The notes below the pieces were generated by a model that was given only the letters and a program-made list of their open reading frames with translations, was not told the origin of the DNA and searched no databases. From an uncultured Lysobacterales bacterium (lineage in GTDB: Bacteria > Pseudomonadota > Gammaproteobacteria > Xanthomonadales > Ahniellaceae): 33,663 bases of DNA. The translations under genes and the position numbers were made by a program. The stretch is taken from positions 1 through 33,663 of the forward strand of contig CALDVP010000145.1 in NCBI GenBank assembly GCA_937924195.1, read 5' to 3'. Positions within the stretch are counted from its first letter, which is position 1. Every line of letters starts with the position of its first letter. Shown here piece after piece: positions 14,157-21,024 of the stretch.

Positions 14157-15367
14157 CCGAATCTCATTCGCCATCCGCCATTCGCGATTTGCCGCTGTCG
14201 GGCCTTCGGATCCTTGCGGTCGAGCAGTACGGCGCGGGTCCCTACGGCTCGATGTTCCTCGCGGACCTCGGTGCCGACGTCATCAAGATCGAGTCGCCAC
14301 CCGGCGGAGATGTCTCGCGCGCGACGGGTCCGTACTTTCTTGGCGGTGGCGACAGCCAGTTCTTCCAGACCTTCAATCTCAACAAACGTTCGATCCGGCT
14401 CGACCTGAAGCACCCGGACGGGCGCCGGATTCTCGAGCGCCTGGTCGCCACCGCGGACGCGGTGATGAACAACCTCCGCGGCGACCAGCCGGCCAAGCTC
14501 GGCCTCGATTACGCGGCGCTCGGGCCTATCCGGCCTGCGATCGTGTGCGCGCATCTGTCGGCCTACGGTCGGGATAATGAACGCGCGGCCTGGCCGGGCT
14601 ACGACTACCTGATGCAGGCCGAGGCCGGATTCATGTCCCTGACCGGGGAGCCGGCGGGGCCGCCTGCGCGCTTCGGGCTCAGCATGGTCGACTTTATGAC
14701 CGGAACGATCACGGCGCTGGGTCTGCTCGCTGCGGTCCTCGGCGCCCAACGCAGTGGCCGCGGCCGGGACGTCGATGTCTCGCTGTTCGACGTCGCGCTG
14801 CATCAGCTGAGTTATCCCGCCACCTGGTTCCTCAACGCCGGCCACGAGACCACGCGGCTGCCACGCTCGGCCCATCCGGGCACGGTGCCCTGCCAGCTCT
14901 ATCGCACGGCCGACGGCTGGGTCATGGTCATGTGCATGCTGGAAAAGTTCTGGCAGGCATTCGTCGAGGGCATCGACCGACCGCAGCTGGCGGCCGATCC
15001 GCGCTTCGCCGACTTCGCCGCCCGGCGCCAGCACCGCGATGCATTGACGCCGCTCGTGGACGAGGCGCTGATGGCGCGTCCCACCGGGCACTGGATCGAG
15101 CGCTTCGCAGGCCGGATCCCGATCGCTCCGGTGTTCGACATTCGCCAGGCGCTCGAGAATCCGTTCGTCGAGCGGAGCGGGATGCTGCAGACCGTCGCCC
15201 ACCCGGAGGGTCCCCAGCGCATGCTCCGAAGTCCGATCCGGCTCGACGGTCAGCGGCTCGACGGACGGGCGTGCCCGCCTTGCGGAGCCAATGGTGAGGA
15301 ACTGCTGCGCGAGGTCGGCTTCGCTCCAGCCGAGATCGCGGCCTTCCGCGCGCGCGGCGCGATCTGA
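14153..15367 (+). CDS. CaiB/BaiF-family CoA transferase, copy 1
   Basis: A 404-residue class III CoA transferase. Seen: L-P-L-S-G-L-R-I-L-A-V-E-Q-Y-G-A-G-P-Y opening, L-A-D-L-G-A-D-V-I-K-I-E, N-K-R-S-I-R-L-D-L-K, the probable catalytic aspartate in S-M-V-D-F-M-T-G, and G-R-D-V-D-V-S-L-F-D-V-A-L. These enzymes move CoA between a CoA ester and a free acid through an aspartyl-CoA anhydride. The GTG at 14153 (ACGGGGC upstream) overlaps the four-helix-bundle stop; residues 2-12 are encoded by the right inverted repeat of unit B. A TTG at 14189 is an alternative original start, since family homology begins only there. Together with copy 2 it may activate the dicarboxylate made upstream. Confidence 0.85.
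   Translation: MTESHSPSAIRDLPLSGLRILAVEQYGAGPYGSMFLADLGADVIKIESPPGGDVSRATGPYFLGGGDSQFFQTFNLNKRSIRLDLKHPDGRRILERLVATADAVMNNLRGDQPAKLGLDYAALGPIRPAIVCAHLSAYGRDNERAAWPGYDYLMQAEAGFMSLTGEPAGPPARFGLSMVDFMTGTITALGLLAAVLGAQRSGRGRDVDVSLFDVALHQLSYPATWFLNAGHETTRLPRSAHPGTVPCQLYRTADGWVMVMCMLEKFWQAFVEGIDRPQLAADPRFADFAARRQHRDALTPLVDEALMARPTGHWIERFAGRIPIAPVFDIRQALENPFVERSGMLQTVAHPEGPQRMLRSPIRLDGQRLDGRACPPCGANGEELLREVGFAPAEIAAFRARGAI
14165..14179 (-). repeat. Right terminal inverted repeat of unit B, inside the CoA transferase N-terminus
   Basis: CATTCGCCATCCGCC, the perfect reverse complement of 13760-13774. In the CoA transferase frame it encodes part of the peptide SHSPSAI, which precedes the conserved region of that enzyme. 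Confidence 0.85.
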
Positions 15368-15395
15368 TCGGCGAGGACTGAAGGGAGTGTCGGCG

Positions 15396-16514
15396 ATGAA
15401 GCTCGATGGGCTGCGCGTGCTCGATCTTTCGCTGTTCCTCCCGGGTCCTCACCTCACCATGATGATGGCCGACCACGGCGCCGACGTGATCAAGGTCGAG
15501 CCGCCGGGCGGAGAGCCGGTGCGTGAGTTGGGGCTCGAGCAGGCCGGACACACCACCTGGTTTCGGAACACGCACCGCGGCAAGCGCTGCGTGATGCTCG
15601 ACCTGAAGCGCGCCGAGGATCACGCGCTGCTGCTCGACCTGGCGCGCGAGGCCGACGTGCTGGTCGAGGCCTTCCGGCCCGGCGTCGCGAAGCGGCTCGG
15701 GATCGACTACGAGCGGATCGCGGCGATCAATCCGCGGATCGTCTACTGTTCGATCAGCGCCTTCGGCCAGACTGGCCCGAAAGCCGGGCGCCCGGCGCAT
15801 GACCTCGCCATGCAAGCCGATAGCGGCGTCGTATCGCTGAACCTCGGTCAAGACGGCGAGCCTGCGCAGCCGCACATGCCGGTGGCTGACATGGCCGGGT
15901 CGCTGATGGCGCTCGTCGGGATCCTGATGGCGCTCTATCGGCGCGAGCGGAGCGGCTGCGGGGACTACATCGACCTCTCGATGCAGGACGCGCTGATGGC
16001 GTGGTTGCCGAATGTCGTCGGTCCGCCCTTCGCCGAGCGACGCGATCCGATCGTGAAACACGAACGTTCGTGGGGCGGCAACGCGATGTACCACCTCTAC
16101 CGCTGCGCCGATGGCCGCTGGCTCGCGCTCGGCGGCGCCGAGCACAAGTTTTCCGACGCACTGTTCGCGGCCCTCGGGCGCCCCGATCTCGGCGCTCTGT
16201 GCCGGCAGCCGCCGGGGCCTGCGCAGGACCCAGCCAAAGCGTTCCTGGCCGAAACTTTCGCGACCCGGTCGCTTGCCCAGTGGTGCGCGTTTCTGGAACC
16301 GCTAGACGTGTGCTGGGCTCCCGTCAAGACCTTGACCGAAGCCTTCGCGGACCCGCACACGCACGCCCGCGGCATGATCCACACCGATGCGACCGGCGGA
16401 ATGCACCTCGGAATCCCGATCCGCTTCCGCGAGGAGCCGGGGCGCATCGATCCGACGCTCGATGCGCCGGGTGGCTCGACCGATGCGGTGCGTCGCCTGC
16501 GCTGGGGGCGCTGA
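15396..16514 (+). CDS. CaiB/BaiF-family CoA transferase, copy 2
   Basis: A 372-residue class III CoA transferase, clearly diverged from copy 1. Seen: L-D-G-L-R-V-L-D-L-S-L-F-L-P-G-P, A-D-H-G-A-D-V-I-K-V-E, R-G-K-R-C-V-M-L-D-L-K, the catalytic-site aspartate in P-V-A-D-M-A-G-S, and G-D-Y-I-D-L-S-M-Q-D-A-L. A GGGAG ends 9 bases before the chosen ATG. It lies 28 bases after copy 1. Two adjacent CaiB-type enzymes may work on different acids or form a heteromer; the sequence does not decide. It is the last plus-strand gene of the catabolic run, convergent with the minus-strand operon that follows. Confidence 0.86.
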   Translation: MKLDGLRVLDLSLFLPGPHLTMMMADHGADVIKVEPPGGEPVRELGLEQAGHTTWFRNTHRGKRCVMLDLKRAEDHALLLDLAREADVLVEAFRPGVAKRLGIDYERIAAINPRIVYCSISAFGQTGPKAGRPAHDLAMQADSGVVSLNLGQDGEPAQPHMPVADMAGSLMALVGILMALYRRERSGCGDYIDLSMQDALMAWLPNVVGPPFAERRDPIVKHERSWGGNAMYHLYRCADGRWLALGGAEHKFSDALFAALGRPDLGALCRQPPGPAQDPAKAFLAETFATRSLAQWCAFLEPLDVCWAPVKTLTEAFADPHTHARGMIHTDATGGMHLGIPIRFREEPGRIDPTLDAPGGSTDAVRRLRWGR

Positions 16515-16547
16515 TCCCCGGTAGTCCGGCAGCCGACCTGCTCGCGC

Positions 16548-17054
16548 TCAGTCGATCGGATCGCCTGCGAAGGTCGGCCCCTTGACCTTCTGCCAGTCAC
16601 GGCTGACGAAACGCTCGTCGATCAGCGTGCGTTGCACGATGCGACCGTGCTTGTACCAGTGCCAGACGCGGTGGCGATGCTGACCGCAGTCCGAGATCTG
16701 GATCATCTCGTAGAGCTCGAGCTCGGGTTCGCCCTTGCGCTGCCAGTACAGCATCACGCTGCGGTGCAGATCGTCGAGAGACTCCTCCGCGGCCCATCCG
16801 GTGATCAGGTCATTGTCGAAGACGAGGCGGCCGTAGGAATAGTCAGCCGGAAAGTCGCGGACCTCGGTGCGCCCGTCAGCCCAGCTGTAGTGATTGGTCT
16901 GGTGATAGGGATGCGGCCCCGCTTCGGGGAAGCGGCAGACGAGACGGGAACGGTGTTCGTCGAACTTGTTGCCGTCTGGATCGTAGTAGCGGTACCAGCC
17001 GTCCCAGATGCCTTCGTGGCGGGCGAGGATCGGCATGCGGCGCTTGATGTCCAT
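16548..17054 (-). CDS. DUF3598-like protein of unknown function
   Basis: A 168-residue protein rich in aromatic residues. It opens with P-I-L-A-R-H-E-G-I-W-D-G-W-Y-R-Y-Y-D-P-D-G, then H-R-S-R-L-V-C-R-F-P, H-Q-T-N-H-Y-S-W-A-D-G, and later V-M-L-Y-W-Q-R-K-G. This H-E-G-x-W-x-G pattern with repeated Y/W-x-D-G turns looks like a lipocalin-like beta-barrel of the DUF3598 kind; I am only moderately sure of the family number. There is no signal peptide. The ATG at 17054 has a GGAG 8-9 bases upstream; an earlier in-frame start at 17096 is less likely. It is the last of three genes downstream of the methyltransferase. Function unknown. Confidence 0.65.
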   Translation of the reverse strand: MDIKRRMPILARHEGIWDGWYRYYDPDGNKFDEHRSRLVCRFPEAGPHPYHQTNHYSWADGRTEVRDFPADYSYGRLVFDNDLITGWAAEESLDDLHRSVMLYWQRKGEPELELYEMIQISDCGQHRHRVWHWYKHGRIVQRTLIDERFVSRDWQKVKGPTFAGDPID

Positions 17055-17099
17055 CGAAGGACTCCGGTGGAGGTGGCGGAGAGGGTCGGAAGGCAACGC

Positions 17100-17483
17100 T
17101 CAGGAGTGGCGCAGCTCTTCCATGATCTCGGGCATCGAGCGATCGAGCTCGCGGCGCTCGGGCTTCGCTGCGTCGGCCTCCTGTTGAATGATTCGCAGCA
17201 CCCGGGCGATGTAGGCCTTCATCCATCGCGTGCGCTCGGCCTCGGCTTCGGGTCCCGGCGCGAAGGCGTCGAGTTCCTCGCGTGACATCAGCCCTTTCCG
17301 TTCGAGTACGCGTTCGAGCGCATCGAGACGCTGGCGGGTGACCGCGTGCTCCATCGCGATCGCCATCGCGATCCCCATCACGCGTTCGACGTTCGGATCC
17401 TCGAAAAACCATGGACGTTTGCCCTTGGCCTTGGCGTTGGCGAGCAGGATCGGATCGAAGTCTGGCGGCAGCGTGGCACTCAC
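17100..17483 (-). CDS. Small helical protein of unknown function
   Basis: A 127-residue protein I cannot assign to a named family. It starts with a GTG that overlaps the stop of the methyltransferase (GTGA), with no better start nearby. The sequence is mostly helical and charged: an F-D-P-I-L-L-A-N-A-K-A-K-G-K-R-P segment, W-F-F-E-D-P-N-V-E-R-V-M near residue 25, then two amphipathic helices rich in Glu, Arg and Ala (R-Q-R-L-D-A-L-E-R-V-L-E-R-K-G and the C-terminal E-A-E-R-T-R-W-M-K-A-Y). The D-P-N-V-E-R motif suggests a conserved family. It has no signal peptide or membrane segment. Gene order suggests it works with the methyltransferase, perhaps as a partner subunit. Confidence 0.65.
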   Translation of the reverse strand: MSATLPPDFDPILLANAKAKGKRPWFFEDPNVERVMGIAMAIAMEHAVTRQRLDALERVLERKGLMSREELDAFAPGPEAEAERTRWMKAYIARVLRIIQQEADAAKPERRELDRSMPEIMEELRHS

Positions 17484-18664
17484 TTGCTCGCTCCGAAGGC
17501 GGTCCAAATCGGGGCGCGACCATAGTCCTCGCTGCCGCCGTCGGCCTCGGGAAAGATCGCGCGATCGACGACGCCGCGCATCTTCGTCTCGAAGTAGCTC
17601 CCGGGGTCGAAACCGGCCTCGATCATTTTGGCCTTGAGGTCGTAGTCGTGCATCTCGCTCCAGAACGGCTCGTTGTTGTTGTAAGCGTCCCAGTCGCGGA
17701 TGAACTGCTCGTAGGGGTCCATGCCCGCGTACTGCGGTTGCTCGAGGTGGACCGTCAGGCCGCCGGGCGCCAACAGGCGGTGGATCTCGGCAAGGATCGC
17801 CGGCATCGCTCGGCTCGAGGTCTCGTGCCAGAACATCGCCGTCGTGATCAAGTCGAAGTACCCGTCCGGCCACGGCAGCGACTCGCCGTTGGCTTGCACG
17901 AAGGTGATGTTGTTCGCGCCGAGCGCACGAGCGCGGGCGTGGCCGTAGCGGAGCATGGGGGCCGCGGTGTCGACCGCGATCACCTCGGCCTCCGGGTAGG
18001 CGAGTGCGACCGGCACGATGTTGTGACCGATCGTGCAGCCGATGTCGAGGATGCGCCGCGGTCGGAAGTCGGGTCGGGTCTCACGCAGCCACTGCGCCAG
18101 CGCCTGGCCGCCACCATCGTTGTAGCGTCCGAGCATGCCGCCGGTCGTGGCGAAGATGCCGGCGTCGTAGTTGGCGCCATTGCTGACGTCGTCGTCGCAG
18201 AGCGCGCCGTGGTAGCCGCCGGGCATGCAGTGGATGTCGACGGCGTCGGCGTAGCGGGGTGGGGTGACCGTCGGGTCGAGCTTCAGCGTCGGCGCGCCGT
18301 CGTTCGCCGCGTGGGCCTTCTCGATCAGCGCGGGCAACTGCCCGAGCACCAGCGCGCGGCCGACCTGCTGGCGCATCTCCATGCTGTTGCGTCGGAGCGC
18401 GCTCCAGGTCTGGTAGACGGGATCGCCGGCCATGGCCTTGCGGACCTCGTGGCGATCCGCCGGTGGGCGTCCGTGCTCGCGTTCGAAGCGCGGCCTCACC
18501 CTGGACTCCCAGGCCTCCCGGACGCGCGGCAGCACCGTCGCCGACAGGTAGCCGTTGAGGTTGGCCAGGAAGTCGAAACGAGCCACGTCGTCGTGCGCCG
18601 CTTGCGGAAACATCGCGTGCCGCCCGACGTGGGACCAACTCGGAGGGGTTTCGCGGATGCTCAT
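17480..18664 (-). CDS. Class I SAM-dependent methyltransferase with long N-terminal region
   Basis: A 394-residue protein whose middle part is a class I methyltransferase: motif I R-R-I-L-D-I-G-C-T-I-G-H-N near residue 200, the acidic V-I-A-V-D-T-A-A-P-M-L after strand 2, and D-L-I-T-T-A-M-F-W-H-E-T-S followed by L-L-A-P-G-G-L. The first 195 residues are not a normal methyltransferase part. They hold long charged helices and end in a G-G-M-L-G-R-Y-N-D-G-G-G segment, so they may be a substrate-recognition domain. The ATG at 18664 has an AGGAG 7 bases upstream. It heads a three-gene operon and diverges from the DUF1838 lipoprotein gene across a palindrome. Substrate unknown. Confidence 0.8.
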   Translation of the reverse strand: MSIRETPPSWSHVGRHAMFPQAAHDDVARFDFLANLNGYLSATVLPRVREAWESRVRPRFEREHGRPPADRHEVRKAMAGDPVYQTWSALRRNSMEMRQQVGRALVLGQLPALIEKAHAANDGAPTLKLDPTVTPPRYADAVDIHCMPGGYHGALCDDDVSNGANYDAGIFATTGGMLGRYNDGGGQALAQWLRETRPDFRPRRILDIGCTIGHNIVPVALAYPEAEVIAVDTAAPMLRYGHARARALGANNITFVQANGESLPWPDGYFDLITTAMFWHETSSRAMPAILAEIHRLLAPGGLTVHLEQPQYAGMDPYEQFIRDWDAYNNNEPFWSEMHDYDLKAKMIEAGFDPGSYFETKMRGVVDRAIFPEADGGSEDYGRAPIWTAFGASK

Positions 18665-18764
18665 GCGCGGCTCCTGGTGGCGAGGCGGGCTGGTTCGAAC
18701 CGGTCGGAAGCGCTGACGGATGCGGGGCCCCACAAGCGAGGCGGTTGGCGCTACCGTTGGTAAA

Positions 18765-18790
18765 TGACCTATTGTTATAACGATAGGTCA
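18765..18790. promoter_or_regulatory. 26-bp near-perfect palindrome, candidate TetR-type operator
   Basis: The half sites TGACCTATTGTTA and TAACGATAGGTCA are inverted copies with one mismatched pair. The AT-rich centre (GTTATAAC) stands out in this GC-rich DNA. It lies between the divergent methyltransferase operon (start 18664) and the DUF1838 lipoprotein gene (start 18872). Size and symmetry suit a TetR-family dimer or pair of dimers; this is inferred. The centre could also serve as a -10 region. A further TGACC follows at 18793-18797. Confidence 0.6.
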
Positions 18791-18856
18791 AATGACCCGG
18801 ACCCGCAACGCAGACTGGGGCTTCCCGCGCGCGGCGTCCCGGCCCCAACGCCCACC

Positions 18857-18863
18857 AGGAGGA
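18857..18863 (+). promoter_or_regulatory. Ribosome binding site that fixes the GTG start of the DUF1838 gene
   Basis: AGGAGGA lies 8 bases upstream of the GTG at 18872. Upstream in-frame starts would add over 25 residues without a signal and would overlap the palindrome, so the GTG is preferred. Confidence 0.8.
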
Positions 18864-18871
18864 CCGTCCCC

Positions 18872-19789
18872 GTGCGTCGACCGCTTTCCCTTGCCCTCAC
18901 GATCGCTCTCATCGCCGGATGCGCGCCGGCGTCGAGCCCGACCGACGCTTCCGCCGCCGCAGCACCGCAGGCGCGTGCGCTCGATCTCACAAACGCGGAC
19001 GACAACCTCACCGCGCTGGTGAAGATGCGCTGTTCGCTCGATCCGGAGCAGGACGTCGTCACCTGGTGGAAAGGCACGATCTTCGCAAACCTGCCGGAGA
19101 AGGCGCCGCAGGCGATCCTCGGATTCGAGGGCTTCAACGTGTGCCGGACGGTGCCGCAGGAAGACGGAACCTGGCAGTTCCGTTCGCGGGAGCTCTCGTT
19201 CTACCGCGACCTTGCGACCGGCGAGCTGATCGATACCTGGGTCAACCCGTTTACCGGCCTCACCAACGAGGTGGTCCACGTTGCAAACGATCCCGTGAGC
19301 CACGTGTTCAGCAATCGCACGCGCGCTGGCGATCCGAACATCTATCCGTGGATCGAGAAGGGCGGCGATCTGATGCTGACGTTCAACGTGCCGCTGACCT
19401 ACCCGAATCCGCTCTCTCCTGACGAGTTCCCGGAGGAGTCGAGCGGGCCGATGTACACCGGATCGGAGCACTTCATGTTCTTCACGCCGCGCGCGGCGAT
19501 CGATGATCCCTCGCTCAAGAGCGCCCCGGCGAGCTATGGCTGGACCCGCATCGGGCCTTGGCTGCCGTGGATGAAGATGGGCACTGCTCCTGGGAACCTG
19601 CTCTACATCGCGCAGGGGCACAAGGTCGCGGGCATCGACGACCTGCCGGCGGACATGCGTGAGCGCATCGCACGCGACTTCCCCCAGTATGCGACCGCGC
19701 CGGATTCCTGGTACCAGCCGAACGCGACCAGCTGGACCTACTACAAGAAGATCATGGAACAGCGCAGGGCCGGTGAATCGGCCCAGTGA
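18872..19789 (+). CDS. DUF1838 family lipoprotein
   Basis: A 305-residue protein beginning with a lipoprotein signal: basic MRRP, a hydrophobic core and the lipobox L-I-A-G-C with the cysteine at residue 17. An alanine/serine linker of about 25 residues follows, then a DUF1838-type domain: D-L-T-N-A-D-D-N, K-M-R-C-S-L-D, the V-T-W-W-K-G-T-I-F-A segment, a Y-R-D-L-A-T-G-E-L-I-D-T-W-V-N-P-F-T-G region, and a late P-S-W/W-Y-Q-P-N stretch. DUF1838 has no established activity. The cysteine would be lipidated and the protein held at the outer or inner membrane. It is transcribed away from the methyltransferase operon and may share its regulator. Confidence 0.82.
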   Translation: MRRPLSLALTIALIAGCAPASSPTDASAAAAPQARALDLTNADDNLTALVKMRCSLDPEQDVVTWWKGTIFANLPEKAPQAILGFEGFNVCRTVPQEDGTWQFRSRELSFYRDLATGELIDTWVNPFTGLTNEVVHVANDPVSHVFSNRTRAGDPNIYPWIEKGGDLMLTFNVPLTYPNPLSPDEFPEESSGPMYTGSEHFMFFTPRAAIDDPSLKSAPASYGWTRIGPWLPWMKMGTAPGNLLYIAQGHKVAGIDDLPADMRERIARDFPQYATAPDSWYQPNATSWTYYKKIMEQRRAGESAQ

Positions 19790-19959
19790 CCGCGAGTGGT
19801 CGACACGCCGGGGCCTGATCGACGGGGATGCGAGCTTCACCGGCCGCGGGCTGCGCGACCCTTGGCGCTCCGGTATTGCGGAACGTCGCGAGGGTGGCCT
19901 CGCGTCCTGCAGCGGAGGCGCGCTGATTGGCCGTCGGTTGCCTGTTCGGCGAGGGTCAC

Positions 19960-19984
19960 GAGCGCGGCAAGCCGCGCTCTACAG
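19960..19984 (-). repeat. REP-like palindrome
   Basis: GAGCGCGGC and GCCGCGCTC form a perfect 9-bp inverted repeat with only AA between them. Read on the minus strand, the start is TGTAGAGCGCGGCTTGCC, which resembles the GTAG-headed REP sequences of Pseudomonas and Xanthomonas. It lies between two convergent genes, the usual place for REPs. Whether it is repeated in the genome cannot be seen here. Confidence 0.5.
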
Positions 19985-20309
19985 GACAGCGGCACGACCA
20001 AGCGTGGCGTCCGACGCGGCGCAGCCATGGCAGGAAATGGCACCAGGGCAGAAACGTCCGTGATCGCGCCCTGCGGCGACGCGGCGAGTGCGCGCTTTCC
20101 CGGACCGAGTCCTGCTGCAGACGGCCGCGACGAGGAGGTTCCGGCAGGCGAGCACGCCTCCGATAGATCCGGAGCGGTGGAGAAGAAGGCCACGAGCCCA
20201 GCCGCATTCGGGAGAACGCTAACTGCCCTGAATGGAGATCACGCCGCCGACGAAACAGGGATGTCGCGGCGGCGATCGTTCCGAGGATGGATCCGGATCG
20301 GGAGAGAAG

Positions 20310-20370
20310 AAGCCCGCCAGCCAAGCCGTAGGGGAGGGGACTATCGGCAAATTCAACGGCTGGCGGGCTT
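20310..20370 (-). terminator. Possible terminator hairpin downstream of the phasin gene
   Basis: AAGCCCGCCAGCC (20310-20322) and GGCTGGCGGGCTT (20358-20370) are perfect 13-base inverted arms with a 35-base loop. On the minus strand the second arm is followed by TCTTCTCTCC, a pyrimidine-rich tail. The loop is long for an intrinsic terminator, so confidence is modest. Confidence 0.4.
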
Positions 20371-20377
20371 GCAAGCG

Positions 20378-20400
20378 TCCGTCACGCTTTGCGCGACGGA
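20378..20400 (-). terminator. Hairpin directly after the phasin stop codon
   Basis: On the minus strand this is a 10-base-pair stem (one G-U pair) with an AAA loop, adjacent to the phasin stop at 20401. No T-run follows, so it may protect the mRNA 3' end or work together with the second hairpin rather than terminate alone. Confidence 0.45.
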
Positions 20401-21024
20401 TTAATTCGATTCCTTCGTCGCCGAGGTGCTTGTGGGGGCCGCACGCTTCGGCGTCTTCGTCTTGGCGACCGGCGCGGCGGACGTGCCATCGGCCATCGTC
20501 CCGACGTTCCGCTTGGCCTTGCGCACCTCGCTCTTGGCCGAGGGCGCAGACTTGCGCGGAGCAGCCTTCTTAGCCGTGCTCGTGCGACCGACTTGCGACT
20601 TACGCACTTCGCGATTGAGTTCCTCGACGCGCTCGAGCAGCGCTTCCATCTCCTCCCGGCCCGGCACACCGAGTTTCTTGAGGGCGTTCGAGACGCGGTC
20701 CTCGAAGACTTTCTCGAGCTTGTCCCAGGTGTCCGTGGCGCGCTCGCGCACGTTCGCGACGGTGTTCTCGACGGCGTCACGCGCACCGTCGACCTGACCG
20801 GTCGCGAAGCGGCGTGTCTTCTGCTCGAGGTTCATGCCTTCGCGGACGAGCCGCTCGAACAGCTTGCTGCCCTCTTCCTGAGCGCGGCCGAAGGCGCCGA
20901 GACCGGCCATCCAGATTTCGCGCGCGGAGTCGATCAGGGCGCGACTCTGGAACTGCGGCAGGCCCGGCATGACGGCGCTGCTTTTCGATGCGGGGGACTT
21001 CTTCTTGAGCTTCGGCTTCGACAT
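20401..21024 (-). CDS. Phasin family protein (polyhydroxyalkanoate granule-associated)
   Basis: A 207-residue protein. The core (about residues 30-120) matches the PhaI/PhaF phasin pattern: S-A-R-E-I-W-M-A-G-L-G-A-F-G-R-A-Q-E-E-G-S-K-L-F-E-R-L-V-R-E-G, followed by a heptad-like amphipathic helix and the K-K-L-G-V-P-G-R-E-E-M coiled-coil start. The last 65 residues are rich in Lys, Ala, Pro and Ser, like the histone H1-like tail of PhaF that binds DNA. Phasins coat PHA granules, and the tail may link them to the nucleoid. No PHA synthase is in the window. Two hairpins follow the stop. It lies 272 bases downstream of the patatin-like gene, on the same strand. Confidence 0.88.
   Translation of the reverse strand: MSKPKLKKKSPASKSSAVMPGLPQFQSRALIDSAREIWMAGLGAFGRAQEEGSKLFERLVREGMNLEQKTRRFATGQVDGARDAVENTVANVRERATDTWDKLEKVFEDRVSNALKKLGVPGREEMEALLERVEELNREVRKSQVGRTSTAKKAAPRKSAPSAKSEVRKAKRNVGTMADGTSAAPVAKTKTPKRAAPTSTSATKESN

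Larger units (their letters stand above)
13760..14187. mobile_element. Inverted-repeat-bounded unit carrying a four-helix-bundle gene (unit B)
   Basis: The unit begins right after the acyl-CoA dehydrogenase stop. GGCGGATGGCGAATG at 13760-13774 recurs as a perfect 15-bp inverted copy at 14165-14179, with a further CATTCGC-type copy up to 14187. The only gene inside encodes a protein of the 23S rRNA intervening-sequence family. The right end runs into the coding sequence of the downstream CoA transferase. Unit A at 12391-12551 has related ends but no gene. There is no transposase; target-site duplications are not obvious by eye. The unit seems to be a repeat-mobilised or repeat-nucleated cassette, but this is inferred. 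Confidence 0.6.
19790..20400. other. 611-bp intergenic region without a convincing gene
   Basis: Frames here are open by GC bias only; none gives a recognisable protein. The stretch holds a REP-like palindrome (19960-19979) and two hairpins next to the phasin stop (20310-20370 and 20378-20400). The rest shows no structure I can name. It separates the plus-strand DUF1838 gene from the minus-strand phasin gene, so both genes end here. Confidence 0.7.

Noticed and set aside
16515-16547. Convergent gap after the second CoA transferase, inspected for a terminator
   Set aside because: Only 33 bases with no hairpin followed by T-run.
19796-20404. 202-codon frame in the gap before the phasin gene
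   Set aside because: No ribosome site, no motif, and it overlaps hairpins and a REP-like palindrome; composition is not protein-like.
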